From: Dactylonectria macrodidyma
Taxonomy: Eukaryota; Ascomycota; Sordariomycetes; Hypocreales; Nectriaceae
NCBI GenBank assembly: GCA_020744425.1
Contig: JAGMUV010000001.1
Location: forward strand, 3,348,001 to 3,412,000
Direction: 5' to 3'
Length of the DNA stretch: 64,000 nt
Positions within the stretch are counted from its first letter, which is position 1; the number at the start of each line of letters is the position of its first letter. The notes under the pieces are model-generated. The model had not been told where the DNA came from, made no database searches, and saw nothing but the letters and a program-made list of their open reading frames with translations. The position numbers and the translations under genes are program-made. Positions 12,881-24,748 of the stretch are shown in pieces.

Positions 12881-13697
12881 CCATCGCCTCTTCGACTCGA
12901 TAAGAAAGCGGTCCAACTTCGCCCAATATTGCCACTCGACATCTTCTATGATCGTTGACAAATATTGGCCTACATATGTCATGACTCTAGGTCGGCAGGG
13001 AAAAACCTTGGGAAGGAATCAGAAGCCGACGGTGCGGCTTGCCTTCAAAGGGGAAAAACCCATCGCAATTGAGGTTGAATCTCTTATATTGCTCGGGGGC
13101 GGCAGTTGACTACCATGCTTCGAAAGCCTCTTGTAGTTTCTGCCTCGCCATCTTTTGCAGGTATGCTAGCGTCGGTTGAGCGCCCTCCGGCTCCGGCAGC
13201 GAAGACGCCGCTTTTGCTAGTTTGTCGGCTTGTTCGTTGCCGGGGATATTCGTGTGGCTAGGTATCCAGCGCACTTATGTAGCCCCATGCAATGCAGCTA
13301 ACGCCTGGAACTCGAGGAAGACTTCTTGTAAGGAGTCAGATGGTGTGCCCCGTAGGCATGTGGCAGCCGCCAGGTTGTCTAGACAGACTACGATGTCCTG
13401 TGTCGCTGATCTTTGGAGGTTGAGGGCGGCCTTAAGGCCCTCCAGTGCTCCTGTAACTTCAGCATCAAAGACCTCGGCAGGTCCAAGGCGGCCGGAGCCG
13501 TCGCAGATGAAGACGTCGTTCTGGTGAATGGCGAAGCCGTAGCTGGCTGCTCCCTCGGAGGACAAGGAGCCGTCTGAGTATACCAGTGTCATGTAGAGGA
13601 GCCACTGTGAGAACATCAACCTCTCGTAGTATCCAGTAAGCGACAGCCCAAGTACTAATGCTGAGACTAACAGGAGAAGCAAGGCCAGGAGCCACAA
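12880..13697 (-). pseudogene. 5'-truncated non-LTR retrotransposon (LINE, Tad-like) RNase H fragment
   Basis: Reading the minus strand from 13,697, the frame gives an RNase H fold: LVYSDGSLSS (first catalytic Asp), AEVTGALEGLKAAL (Glu), DIVVCLDNLAA (second Asp), then one TAA stop near 13,273. The same frame continues VRWIPSHTNIPGNEQADKLA, the conserved C-terminal His/Asp segment of LINE RNase H domains. A second in-frame TAG follows in the segment after EAFEAW. No endonuclease or reverse transcriptase precedes it; upstream, the sequence turns AT-rich at about 13,710. This is therefore a dead 3' end of a LINE with only a few stops. The left limit is uncertain. Unlike the neighbouring elements it has near-normal GC. 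Confidence 0.8.
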
Positions 13698-13872
13698 ATG
13701 ATAAGCTGTACGTTTTAGTACCCTCTCTGATAGTATGCCTCGAGAAGCGAATAGTATAACTCTAATAGCAGCAGCTTAGGAAGTGAATAATGCGATATAA
13801 GTAAGTTCAAAGGGAGTCAGAATTACTAGAACTATTATAAAGATAACAATTAATATTACTTTAATACATTTA

Positions 13873-13877
13873 AGTAT
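13873..13877. repeat. 5-bp target duplication AGTAT, left side of copia element
   Basis: AGTAT directly precedes the 5' LTR and is repeated at 21,784-21,788 directly after the 3' LTR, as expected for a single retroviral-type integration. Confidence 0.85.
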
Positions 13878-14423
13878 TATAAAGTCCTTATATATAAAAT
13901 ATGTAATTAATAAGGAAATATCTCCTTTACCTCTTATTAGATAAGAATATAAATAATATATTCAAAATCTTCTGATTTTTAGCTTTATAATAGTATATAA
14001 TATATCTCAAAAAGCCTATCTTCCTTATATTATAACTATAAATAATATCTATAATAAGAACCTTTAATAAGATTAGAATTTAAGCATCAGACATATGTCT
14101 AACAGTCTTAAAACTCAGAATATGTCTTACCTGGTTTTACTATAATAAATTGTCTAAATCCCCTATTAAATTAGAAATATAATTAGATAGTAATCTCTCT
14201 ATAAAGCTAGGGCTTTCTTTAGCCAGTCTAGAAGGATTATTATTATTAATATATGCATTTCTTAACTAATTATATTAAACTAACTACTTTTCTAATCGTC
14301 TTTTCTTACTCTTTTTAAATCTTTAATTCCTTTTCTGATTGGTCAAATCTTTAACCCACAATCGCCGAGTTCTACTAATAATCTTTTACTTCTTTTACTC
14401 CTTTTACTACTATAGCCTTTATA
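13878..14423 (+). repeat. 5' LTR of copia element
   Basis: Starts TATAAAG and ends CTTTATA, the RIP-altered forms of TGTAAAG...CTTTACA; the unaltered TGTAAAG end survives in the solo LTR at 23,629. It aligns along its whole length with 21,237-21,783, with differences that are mostly transitions. Confidence 0.9.
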
Positions 14424-14447
14424 GGTTATAAGCCCGGGTTTCGCACC
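14424..14447 (+). promoter_or_regulatory. primer-binding site matching a half initiator-tRNA-Met
   Basis: Immediately after the LTR is GGTTATAAGCCCGGG. Apart from one RIP-type G-to-A it is complementary to the anticodon stem-loop of tRNA-iMet (GGCTCATAACC), not to a tRNA 3' end. Priming by a cleaved 5' half of tRNA-iMet is established for Drosophila copia and yeast Ty5 (Hemivirus). The complement continues through GTTTCGCACC, consistent with the segment 5' of the anticodon. Confidence 0.75.
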
Positions 14448-16496
14448 TGGGTATATCTTCTGATTGGTCATTCTAATAATGAAAAATAACTTATTTTATA
14501 GGTCCTGACTTTTCTAAGTCTATAAAAGCTCTTTTAAGTCTTTTAGACTTTAAAAACTTCTTTTTTTTTAAACTCTATAAGTCTCTGACTTTATAATAAG
14601 GTCTGGGGAAAAATCCTCTTCTATACCTAAATTAAAAGGTAGTAAAAACTATATAGTTTGGTCTCTTAGAATAGAGGCATACTTAACTAAGCAAAAGTTA
14701 GTTAAAGGAATAGTTAAAGAAGACTATACTAAAAGTGCTAATCTACTAACAGAAATTCGACTCCTATTAGAGAATGGACCTCTCTTATAAGTTAAGTAGG
14801 TAACCTCTGCTAAATAAGCCTGGGATTCCTTAAAGAACTTCTATAACTCTTCTGGTTTTACTAATAACTTTCTTATACTAAGAGAGTTATTAGAAAGAAG
14901 CTATTTAAGTCTTCTAATAGAAGGATATTTTAATAAGTTAAAAGAGCTTACTAATAAATTGGCTACTAGAGAAATCTCTCTTCTAAAGCCTTTTATTATT
15001 GCTTGTCTACTTCATAACCTTAGAGAAGAGTATAGTAACTACACTACCTCTATTATCCAAGCCTTAAGAAGCAATTCTAAGGCATATAACCTTAAGTCTC
15101 TCTTCTCTTCCTTATTAGATGAATCTAGAAGACTTGAGACTTCTAAAGAGCAAATTAGCTACACTAAGTTAAAGAAGCCTTAGAAGAAAAATAAAAGAGC
15201 TTTAAAATGCTCCCACTATAAGCTCTCAGGGCATATAGATAAGGATTGTTACTGTCTACATCCTAATAAAGCCTCTAAAGGCTTTACTAACTTCAGAATC
15301 TCTAAGTCTACTTTTAAAAAGGTTACCTTACCTAATAAGAAGAGAGAAGAAAGAGAAAAGAAATAGGAATAACTCCTAGTCTCTCTAGCTAATAAGAAGG
15401 CTATTTTTAAAGTTAATAAAGACTCTGAGTCTAATTCTGAGTCTAAAGATCTAATGGATCTTGAAATCTCTCCTACTATTTCTCAAGCTTTGGATAAGGT
15501 TAACTGAGTAAATAACCCTTCTAATAATTATAAAAATAACTTTAAAAATAACCTTTTATTAGAAATAATAAGAAGAGATATACTTCGAATTCTGAAAATT
15601 TTAAGGAAATATAAGAAGGTAAGATCTCTTTTTAATAATATAAAAAATATAATTAACTTTATATATAATACAGGAGCTACTAAGTATATAGTATTAGATA
15701 GAAGCTTATTTATAAGCTATTATAGTATAAATAAAGTTGTTTCTTAGGGCTAAGTATTTCCATTAGTTATTAAAGGCTGTGGTAATATAAAATTCCACTT
15801 TCTAAATAATAATAATATATATATATTAAAAAGCTATTACTATATTCCTGAATTAGGAGTTAATTTAATAAGCCACTCTTCTTTTTAGAAGACTATATCT
15901 GCCTTTTTAGACTATAAATATATATATCTCTTTAAAAATAAAGAGTTAATAGTTAAAGGTTTAAAAAGAAATAGACTATACATTCTTCCTTTAAAAATAA
16001 AGGAAAATAAGGAAAGTTTATATATAACTTTACCTTTAAATAATATCTCTTTAACTAAAGAGAGAACTATAACTAAAATTATAGTTATAAATATATATAA
16101 ATGGTATCTAAGGTTAGCTTATTTAAACTTTAAGACTTTAAGAAGATATCTTCTAAAGCTATATAAAGGAAAATATCCTAAAGATAATATTCAGTTCTAA
16201 ATACTTTAACACTAAATAACTTAAATAATTTAGTATGAAAATTATATAAAAGCTAAAGTAACTAATAAGATAAAAAGAGTTATAAATAAGACTTAATATA
16301 ACTTCTTAAATAAGGTTATTATAGATATATATAGTCTTATAATACTTATATTATATTATAAATATAGATATATTATAACTTTCTTTAATAAAAGGACTAA
16401 GTTTCTTAAAATATATACTATAAGAAATAAAAGTAAAGCTTTAGAAAAATTTAAAGAATTTAAAGCTTAAGTTAAAAATAATAAAGAAAAAATAAC

Positions 16497-17379
16497 TAAC
16501 GTACTTAATAAGTGAGTGAGCTAAACAAGCGAGTAAGCCACTTTGAAATTTTCTAGTATTTATATCTTAAATGAAAATATCTTTAAAATATTCTCTAAAA
16601 TTAAAACTAAGAGTAAAATAACTAATATTATAAAAATAGCTCTATTATATATTAAAAAATAAATATAAAGTTTCTTATATTTTTTTTAAAAATTACTTAA
16701 TAAGCTATATTAAAAATGCTTATTTATATTATATACCTAGTTATTTTTATATAAAGAAAAAATTTAAAAAATTTAAAAAAATTACTATATAGTTTTCTTT
16801 TTAATTAAATAATTAAAATTATTTTTATTTTATTTTTGATAATTAGATAACGTGTATGATAAGCGAGCCGACCGCACAAGCGAGCCGATCACTATACTGT
16901 ACAGCTAAAAATAGTAATATCAGATTTTCTAAAATAGGCTATATAATTATTAAAAATATAAAAAAGTTATTTTTAGATATTTTATTAAAAACTCATAAGA
17001 TAGTATTTTATAAAGATTTTTAATTAATTTATTAAGCTTTTTATTTATAAACATCAGAAAAAATACAGTATAAATAAGCTTTTTCTTTATAACTCTATAA
17101 ATAAAAATAAATTAAATTCAGGAAAATTTAATTTTATAATTTCGTATTTAATTAACCTTAGTATAAAATTGCAGTTATTTTAAGCCTAGTTTGGAATTCT
17201 TTTCAATTTTTTTAGAATTGCGATTTAAGGTATAAATCCGAATGATCGGCTCGCTTGTGCGGTCGGCTCGCTTATCATATACGTTAGCTAGTTTTAAAAA
17301 TTTAAAGTTTAGCTCTTTTTAGTATACAGTATTCGTGGCTCACTCGCTTGTTTAGCTCACTCACTTATTAAGTACGTTA
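16497..17379. mobile_element. TIR element M1 (MITE, TACTTAATAAGTGAG type) inside copia integrase
   Basis: About 45-bp terminal inverted repeats begin TAACGTACTTAATAAG, followed by 17-bp units AAGTGAGTGAGCTAAAC and AAGCGAGTAAGCCAC; the right end mirrors them. TA is duplicated at the ends. Without the nested element M2 (16,848-17,286) the unit is about 444 bp. No coding capacity. The host integrase frame resumes directly to the right. Confidence 0.88.
16848..17286. mobile_element. TIR element M2 (MITE) nested in M1
   Basis: 439 bp, TA flanks. Left end AACGTGTATGATAAGCGAG followed by CCGACCGC and a second core AAGCGAG with CCGATCAC; the right end is the matching inverted repeat. Internally it shares ACTGTACAGCTAAAA with sister elements at 41,254, 43,073 and 44,466. 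No coding capacity. Confidence 0.88.
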
Positions 17380-18433
17380 TAAAAGAAGTTTTTTCTGATA
17401 ATGCTAAGGAGTATAAGCATAGCCTAGCTCCTTATTATAAAAAGAAGGGAATCTATTATAACTTTTCCGCTCTTTATACTAAAGAATCTAATGGTTCTGC
17501 TAAAAGAATAAATAGGACTATTCTTAATAATATAAGAGTGATAATCTTTACTTTTAATATACTTAAGTTTCTTTAGTCTAAAGCTTTAAAAGCTATAAAA
17601 TATATATATAATAAAACTCCTCACTCTTCTATAGGGTTTTTATATTCTTTAGAACTTAAGGATAATAAACTTCTTACTTTAGAAGAAATAGATTCTATAA
17701 AAACTTTTGAATTTATTATATATTATAAAAATAAGCTTTCTAGTAATAAACTAGATATTAAAGCTTATAAAGGCATTATAATAGGCTATTTAGATAATAG
17801 TTATAAAATCTGGGACTATAAAAAATGCAAGATAATAATTTCTAGAGATATTATTATCTATAAAAATACCTTCTTTAATAATAATTCTACTATAAATAAA
17901 GAAAAAGAAGAGAATAATATAGATAATAACTCTTTAATAGAGTCTGAGCTTAATATGATAACTAAGTTAGTTATTAATATTCTTAAGAAACCTATAGAAT
18001 ATTATAAAAACTTTTAGGAATTCCCTTCTATATATAATATAACTGAAAGTTATATAAAACCATCTAGCTATAATAAAGCTATAAAAGGTATATATAAAGA
18101 TAAGTGGATACTTTTTATAAAGATAGAAGTAAAAGAATTACTAGTTTAAAAGGTTTAGTCTATAATAGACCTTCTTTATAATAGAACCCTTATAAAAGGC
18201 CGCTGGGTTTATAAGATAAAAACAAACTCTAATAACTCTATTATAAAATATAAGTCTAGATAGGTAGTTTAAGGTTATAACTAAATACATAGCCTTGACT
18301 ATATAGAGACTTTTATAACTACTATAAGATCTAAAATTATAAAGCTATTATTAATAATAGCAGTTATAAATAACTATAAAATAATATAATATAATATTAA
18401 AAATGCATTTATTTATTCTGAAATAGATGAAGA

Positions 18434-19823
18434 TACAGTCAGTTACGAAAAATACGACAATGCCCGGATCCACCCGAATTTTCGCAATAACACTACAATT
18501 TTTAACCAGCTGCCATAGTCTTAATTAAGGTCATAAAAAATCATAGAATAGATCAAATTGAAGCTCAGAAGCTGGGGTTTACTAGGACTTATATTAATAC
18601 TTTGTGTACCATCCATTTGCTTCTACAACCGCCTGCATCTATATAGGCATCGAATCTATCAGATTTTCGAACACCTCATTATTAATCTTAGCCCATAGCT
18701 TAACCGCGGCATTAATTAAAAGATCTAAAGAGGCAGAGTTCTTTAGAAGGTCTTTGAGGTGTGGGTATTGCTTATAGATCCTTTCTTTTAAAATCGCCTA
18801 TAGATTTTTAATAGGATTAAGATCGGGTGAATAAGGCGGCTAAGTTAGTAGGAAAAGCCCCTCTCTTTATGCATAGCTATATAGCTACCCTTATATAGGA
18901 TGGGTTTTATAAGTTAGTCTATTATTATACTGAAATGTCATTCTTTTATTAATAATTTCTAGAAGATGAGTTTTAAGGCATTTTAAGATAATCCGGCTTA
19001 AGACGCCTCTGCGGTTAGATTCAGGATCCCCATCTAGAGGGACTAAAGCTATAGCCCTTTTAAGGCAAAAGACACTAAAAAACATCTTAGAATGCCTCAT
19101 CGGCTTCCAGTAGGGCTATACGTTCTTTTTCCTAAGTCTCTCGCTCTTAAAGGCGGTTAGAAAAGTTATCATAAGGCCGGGGGTCTGACTTACATATCTA
19201 CAGAAAACCCACTTCTATCTTTCGCTATTACTACAGGCAATCGAGACCTCATCAGAGAAAATCTAAGTATACTAAAAGCTCTTATCTTTATTAATATATT
19301 ACTATGCGAAATCTAGGCGCTTTTAGGCTATAGCTAGGCTTAAAAATAGCTGCTAAAGTGAGAGGTAGTGCTAGACGCCCTGTTTATATAGTTACTACAT
19401 TAGAGTCATCTTATAATAGTATAAACCAGTCTGCTTAAGGATTTCTATATATATAATAAAAGGGTCTTAATTAATAATTCTAAAGATATAATTTTTATTA
19501 CAGGTTAATATAATAATCAGGCGCCTAGAGCTAGGTTTTCTCTTTATACTATTTTAATATTTATACTACTAGATAATACTAAATATTATATGTTTGGATA
19601 TGCCCTCTTCCTTAGCGATCTGATTAGCTAAGATACTAGAATTATATTTATATATAATCTTCATCCTCTTATGAGGACTATGATGAGATTTGGCCCTGAT
19701 CTGAGGCATAATGATTGAGCTGTAATTAAGTGAAGTTAGTGATGCCTAGTGGGATGTCTGTGATCGCGATCGCAAGAGCGGGGAAATTCGGTAAATTGTC
19801 GTTTAATTTGCAACCCCACTGTA
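18434..19823 (-). mobile_element. Tc1/mariner-family transposon inside copia reverse transcriptase
   Basis: 1,390 bp flanked by TA. Ends begin ACAGTCAGTTACGAAAAATA on the left and, on the other strand, ACAGTGGGGTTGCAAATTAA on the right, with ACGACAAT following in both, so the terminal inverted repeats are imperfect. The ends and flanks are much less AT-shifted than the host copia, which suggests a later arrival or less exposure to RIP. It carries one transposase frame on the minus strand. Confidence 0.88.
18594..19709 (-). pseudogene. Tc1-family DDE transposase with premature stops
   Basis: ATG at 19,709 (MPQIRAKSHHSPHKRMKI), stop at 18,594-18,596 after GWYTKY. The frame runs about 371 codons without a shift, a normal length for fungal Tc1 transposases, but several TAA/TAG codons interrupt it. 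A helix-turn-helix region lies near the N-terminus. The DDE core is visible as ALVPLDGDPESNRRGV, then MTFQYNNRLTYKTHPI (where the second catalytic Asp is expected in an HDNA-like motif; here NN), then PPYSPDLNPIKN (the third acidic residue appears as Lys in place of Glu). The C-terminal segment SMPI.MQAVVEANGWYTKY is highly typical of the family. The catalytic changes match RIP transitions, so the enzyme is dead. Confidence 0.86.
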
Positions 19824-21227
19824 TATATACTATATTACTTAGTAGGTTTAAAGACTATATATTAAAGTCTTTAGAAAATACTATAATTAAAGAGTTATAT
19901 AAAGAATATAAAGAAAATAAAAAAGACTTAGTTTTAAAACTAAATAAAGCTCTATATAGTTTAAAATAAAGTCCTAAACTTTAGTATAACTTTCTCTTTA
20001 TGCATTTAAATAAGCTAGGTTTTAAACCTATACCTTATAATAAAGAGGTATTTATAAATAACTTATATAAAATAGCTATAATATGCTATATAGATAATTA
20101 GATTTTTATTAGTCTAAATAAAGCTAATATATATAAAATTATAAATCTCTTATCTAAAGATATTAAAATGCAGTCTTTAAGAGAGATAAAAGAATTTTTA
20201 AGAATGAATATAACTATAGACTGAGAGAATAAAGGCCTATATATAACCTAAACAAAATATATAAATTCTAAAATAATAGAATATAATAAATAAGATATAA
20301 AAACCTCTAAAGTTTCTTTTATAGCTAGAAATAAGCTATAAAAAGCAACTATAACTCCTTTTAATAAAGATATATTATAATACTAAAGAGAAGTTAGTTC
20401 TCTCTTATATCCCTCTATAAAGACTAGACTTAATATAGCTTATGCTATTAATAATATTTTAAGGTTTATATCTAAATCTAATAACTCTTACTTTAAAGCT
20501 CTAGACTTAATCTAGAAGTATTTAAATAACTATAAAGAATTGGGTTTATACTATAACTATAATATATAACTTAACTCATTATATAATATAATAAGAGGCT
20601 ATTTAGATACTGATTAAGCTATTAATATAACTAATAGAAATTCTATAAGTAGATATAGTTTCTTTTTATATAATAAGCTTATAAGTTAGAATATAACTAA
20701 GTAGAAAAGTATTGCTTTAAGTATTTATAAAGCTAAATATATAGCTTTAAAAGAAGCAGCTAAAGAGAGTTTATTTTTTAATAGTCTTTATAAATATATA
20801 AATAAAAATTTATCTCTTTCTTATAATAGATCTATACTTCCTATTTTAATAGATAATAAGACAGCTAAATAACTAGCTAAAAACTCTTCTTATTATAAAA
20901 GATCAAAGTATATAAATATATCTTATTACTTTATAAGAAATAAGATAAAAGAAGAGAAAATAACCTTATATTTTATAAAAAGTAAGGATAATATAACAGA
21001 CTTCTTTACTAAAAGTCTAAACTTTATAAACTTTAAAAAACTAAGAGAATTTTTAAGTTTATATAACTATAAAGCTGCTAAGAATCACTAAGAGTTTTTA
21101 ACCTTATATAAGGTTTTCTTTTAAATTTCTTAATAAAGGAAAAATATAAGAATTTTTTTTTTCTCTTAAAGAGAGTTTTTTATATATAAGTCCTTAAGTA
21201 ATAAATATATTATAAGAAAATATATTT

Positions 21228-21236
21228 AAAAGAGGT
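21228..21236 (+). other. polypurine tract before the copia 3' LTR
   Basis: AAAAGAGG followed by T lies immediately left of the 3' LTR start at 21,237, the position from which plus-strand DNA synthesis is primed in LTR elements. Confidence 0.7.
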
Positions 21237-21783
21237 TATAAAGTTTTTATATATAAAATATATAACTAATAAAGAAATATCTCCTTTAGCTCTTATTAAA
21301 TAAGAATATAAATAATATATTTAAAATCTCCTGATTTTTAACTTTATAATAGTATATAATATACTTTAAAAAGCCTATCTTCTTTATATTATAATTATAA
21401 GTAATATCTATAATAAGAACTTTTAATAAAGTTAGAGTTTAAGTATTAAATATATATCTAATAGTCTTAAAACTTAGGATATATCTTACTTAGTTTTACT
21501 ATAATAAATTGTTTAAATCTCCTATTAAATTAGAAATATAATTAAATAGTAATCTTTTTATAAAGCTAGGGCTTTTCTTTAGTTAGTTTAGAAGGATTAT
21601 TATTATTAATATATGTATTTCTTAACTAATTATATTAAACTAATTACCTTTCTAATTATTTTTTCCTGCTCTTTCTAAATATTTAATTCTTTTTCTAATT
21701 GATCAATTCTTTAACTTATAATTACTGAGTTCTACTAATAACCTTCCACTTCTTTTACTCCTTTTACTACTATAGCCTTTATA
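21237..21783 (+). repeat. 3' LTR of copia element
   Basis: 547 bp, aligns end to end with 13,878-14,423. It ends CTTTATA and is followed by the target duplication AGTAT (21,784-21,788). Confidence 0.9.
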
Positions 21784-21814
21784 AGTATTATAACCCACTT
21801 TAATAATAATTCTT

Positions 21815-22240
21815 TTCTAATTATTAAAGTTATAGTCCTTAGTAGCGCATACTTAGAGGGGGGCTAGAAGTTAAATAGTTAAAAAATAATAATAACTAAT
21901 AGTAAAAAATAGTATAAAGGCTTAAAACCTAAGTTTAAAGTAATAGTAACTCAGAATGACTAGAGTTTTTACTATATTAGAGTATAAGCTTTACTATTCT
22001 ATTTAACCCTTTAAGATGTATTAAATAGCTAGAAAAGCTAGATTAAAAAGCTAAATAAAAAAGCTAGATATTAAAAAGCAAAATCGTTATATAATAAAAG
22101 CCTTCTAAAGGCTCTGCATTTATTATATTTTAAACTTATTATAATTCTAAATCGTAATTTAACTATGTATAATATATCTAACTTATAATAACTCCTTCTA
22201 ATTAAATAAATAATAAAATGCATATATAGCATATTATATC
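21815..22240 (-). repeat. dispersed repeat X, copy C (RIPed)
   Basis: The reverse complement matches 46,690-47,110 and 28,890-29,505. Shared words are AACTCTAGTCATTCTGA, TAGGTTTTA, TGCGCTACTAAGGACTATAAC and several TAGCTTTT-type tandem pieces. It is strongly AT-shifted compared with the copy at 46,690. Confidence 0.75.
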
Positions 22241-22487
22241 ATAGCTTAATAGATTCTTATTAATATTAGTATATAAGAATCATCTTATATATATACTAAC
22301 TAATAGAATTAAAGAAGATTAAAGCTTACTTCTTAAGCTATAAAGAATATTTTATCTATTTAACTTAAGATATATAATAAAAGCTAAGTTTAACTAGCCT
22401 AATTATAAAGAGCTTATTTAATTAATAATCTTTAGTTTATTATATTCTTTAAAAGAACCTTTTTTTATACGCTTTACTAAATAAAGA

Positions 22488-22929
22488 TAATGTATATAAT
22501 AAGCATACTGGTTAAATAAGTATACTGGTCACTTTAGTTTTATACTTTAAATACGATTTTTAGAAAAAGTTCTTTAAAATTTAGATTAAGCTTAAAATAG
22601 CTATAATTTCTAAACTAAGTCTTTTAAATAGAGAATGTTATAGAGGAATATTTTTAAAATTTTAAAAAAATTCCTTATAGACTTAATTAAAAAAACCTTA
22701 TTTATACTATATATTTTTCTTATTTTTATTTTTAAAAAGTTAAATAAATTAATTAAAAATCTTAGAAAAATACACTTCTTTGACTTTTTTATTTATATAT
22801 TTAAAATTAAATCCTTAAAAATCCTTATATTATATAGCCCATTTTAGAAAATCTAAAATTAGTACTTTTAGCTATATATTATAAGTGACTGGCTTATTTA
22901 TTTAACTAGCATGCTTATTATATATGTTA
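22488..22929. mobile_element. TIR element M3 (MITE)
   Basis: 442 bp with TA flanks. Left end AATGTATATAATAAGCATA with heptamer CTGGTTA repeated after the next core as CTGGTCA; the right end has the complementary CTAGTTA and CCAGTCA forms. Internal similarity to M9-M11. Non-coding and RIPed. Confidence 0.8.
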
Positions 22930-23039
22930 TAATTTAATATATTAATATAAAGTAAGTTATATTAGAAGAATTAACTTAAAATGAGAAAAGATAAAAGGAT
23001 TAATCTATTAAAGTATAATATAAGAGATCTAAAAGTAGG

Positions 23040-23220
23040 TATAAAGTAGTATGTAAGCGTTCACTTAGTGAATACTCAGCAAGCTCTCACTAAAGAGCTA
23101 GTCTAGTCTATATTATATAGCCTCTTATTTAATAAGACTATAGCTCCTATAGCTCTAACTCTTATAATTATCTCTCTCCTTCTTAAGCCTTATTATAAAG
23201 TATGATTTTTATACTTCTAT
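23040..23220. repeat. dispersed repeat, inverted partner of 42,420-42,600
   Basis: The segment AAAGAGCTAGTCTAGTCTAT and the following TTATATAGCCTCTTATTTAA match the reverse complement of 42,460-42,520. The boundaries and nature of the repeat are unknown. Confidence 0.6.
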
Positions 23221-23628
23221 TATTAAAGTAATAAAGTCATTATTTATATATATATTTAGTATATATTTTCTATATATTATAAAGTGTAAATAATAGGAAT
23301 TATAAGCTTAGTATTTATTATTAGTTTAAGTATTTAATTAATGCTTATTAGTTATTTAGCCTTACTTTATTTAAATTTATTGTATTTTTATTCTTTATAT
23401 TACTTATAATTATTATTTTCCTTTTCTTAGCTTTATATAATTTTATATATTTTATTTCTAGTTATATCCTTCTTTTTCTCTTTATATAAGCTTCTTTTCT
23501 TATAATTATATCTTTTTTTTCTTATTCTTTACTTACTAACTATTCAATATTATTTTACTAAGTATTTATTATAATATCTATTCTTATTATAACTAAAGTA
23601 GTATTATTTACATTTAAAACTTAGATAG

Positions 23629-24175
23629 TGTAAAGGCTACAGCAGTGGAAGGAGTGGAAGGAGTGGAAGGTTATTAGTAGAACTCGGCGATTATAGGTTA
23701 AAGAATTAACCAATTAGAAAAGGAATTAAAGATTCAGAAAGAGCAGGAAAAGAAGATTAGAAAGGTAGTCAGTTTGAAGTGATTAGTTAAGAAATGCATG
23801 TATTAATAATAATAATCCTTCTAGACTGGCTAGAGAAAAGCCCTAGCTTTATAGAGAGATTGCTATCTGGTTATATATCTAATCTAATAGGGGATTTAGA
23901 CAATTTATTATAGTAAAACCGGGTAAGATATGTCCTGAGTTTTAGGACTGTTAGATGTATATCTAATGCTTAAACTCTAACCTTATTAAAGGTTCTTATT
24001 ATAGGTGTCTTTTATAATTATAGTATAAGGAAGATAGGCTTTTTAAGGCATATTATATACTATTATAAAGCTAAAAATCAGAAGATTTTGAATATATTAC
24101 TTATAGTCTTATTTAATAAGAGCTAAAGGAGATATTTCCTTATTAGTTATATATTTTATATATAAGGACTTTATA
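23629..24175 (-). repeat. solo LTR of the copia family, weakly RIPed
   Basis: 547 bp that align over their full length with the reverse complement of the LTRs at 13,878 and 21,237. The left end keeps TGTAAAGG, which confirms the ancestral TG...CA termini. The flanks (GATAG left, TTATA right) do not form a clear 5-bp duplication, so it may have arisen by recombination between elements. It retains more C and G than the other two LTRs. Confidence 0.88.
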
Positions 24176-24748
24176 TTATATTATATGTTTGCATTACTTA
24201 AGTTATTTTAAAATAAAGGACTTAATTAATTCGTTAACCTAATTATAGATAGACTCTTATCTCTCCTCCTTTAAACCATCTTCTATTAAATTCTTTAACT
24301 TAGTAGAATTCCCTTAGTTTTTAATATATCACTCTTTTAACTATATATTAATTATTATAATATTAATTTATAATTATATAATCTATATATTCTAGCTCTT
24401 TAAGTTATTAAAGAAAGTATTATTAATAATTATTATTTTCTTTTATTTCTCTTTTTAAGCTAATTCTTTTAATAAGACTTACTTTATTTTTATTTATTAA
24501 GTATATTCTTATTTAATAAGGCTTATAAAAATAAGTTCTTTTAAAAGACAGAGTAATTAAAAATTATTAACTAAATAAGCCTTTAATAATTAAATTAACT
24601 AAAATTAGCCTTTATTATATATTTTAAATTAAATAAATAAAATACTTTTTATAGCTTAAGAAGTGGGCTTTAATCTTTATTAAGTCTTTTAGTTAATATA
24701 TATATAAGATAATTCTTAGATATTAGTATTAGTAAGGGTCTGCTAAAC
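24176..24748. other. AT-rich repeat debris
   Basis: No gene. 24,180-24,260 (AAGGACTTAATTAATTCGTT, AGATAGACTCTTATCTCTCC) matches 46,090-46,190 in the same orientation, so a dispersed repeat extends here. The remainder is RIPed sequence I could not assign. Confidence 0.55.

Larger units (their letters stand above)
14600..21090 (+). pseudogene. copia gag-pol, disabled
   Basis: The gag starts near 14,600 (SSSIPKLKGSKNYIVW) and has a zinc knuckle at about 15,208-15,260 (CSHYKLSGHIDKDCYCLH). Protease: YIYNTGATKYIV at about 15,660, where DTGA has become NTGA. Integrase: WYLRLAYLNFKTLRR near 16,100 (from the WHLRLAHLN type), interrupted at 16,497 and resumed at 17,380 with VFSDNAKEYKHSLAPYY. Reverse transcriptase: GRWVYKIKTNSNN near 18,200, ALYSLK at 19,950, and CYIDN near 20,080 in place of the catalytic CYVDD. 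RNase H: SIALSIYKAKYIALKEA near 20,720. In-frame stops are frequent and are TAG/TAA where Trp or Gln is expected. No product can be made. Confidence 0.88.
13878..21783 (+). mobile_element. complete Ty1/copia retrotransposon, RIP-degraded, with nested insertions
   Basis: 546- and 547-bp LTRs bound a 7.9-kb element with an AGTAT target duplication on both sides. Internal order is gag, protease, integrase, reverse transcriptase, RNase H, which is the copia order (integrase before RT). A TA-flanked element at 16,497-17,379 splits the integrase and a Tc1 element at 18,434-19,823 splits the reverse transcriptase; the host frame resumes after each. Without these two insertions the element is about 5.6 kb, a normal copia length. 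Stops are TAA/TAG in contexts expected from RIP. Confidence 0.92.

Noticed and set aside
16497..17379. Helitron as the class of the small TIR elements
   Set aside because: They have long terminal inverted repeats and duplicate TA, which fits Tc1/mariner-pogo MITEs and not Helitrons.
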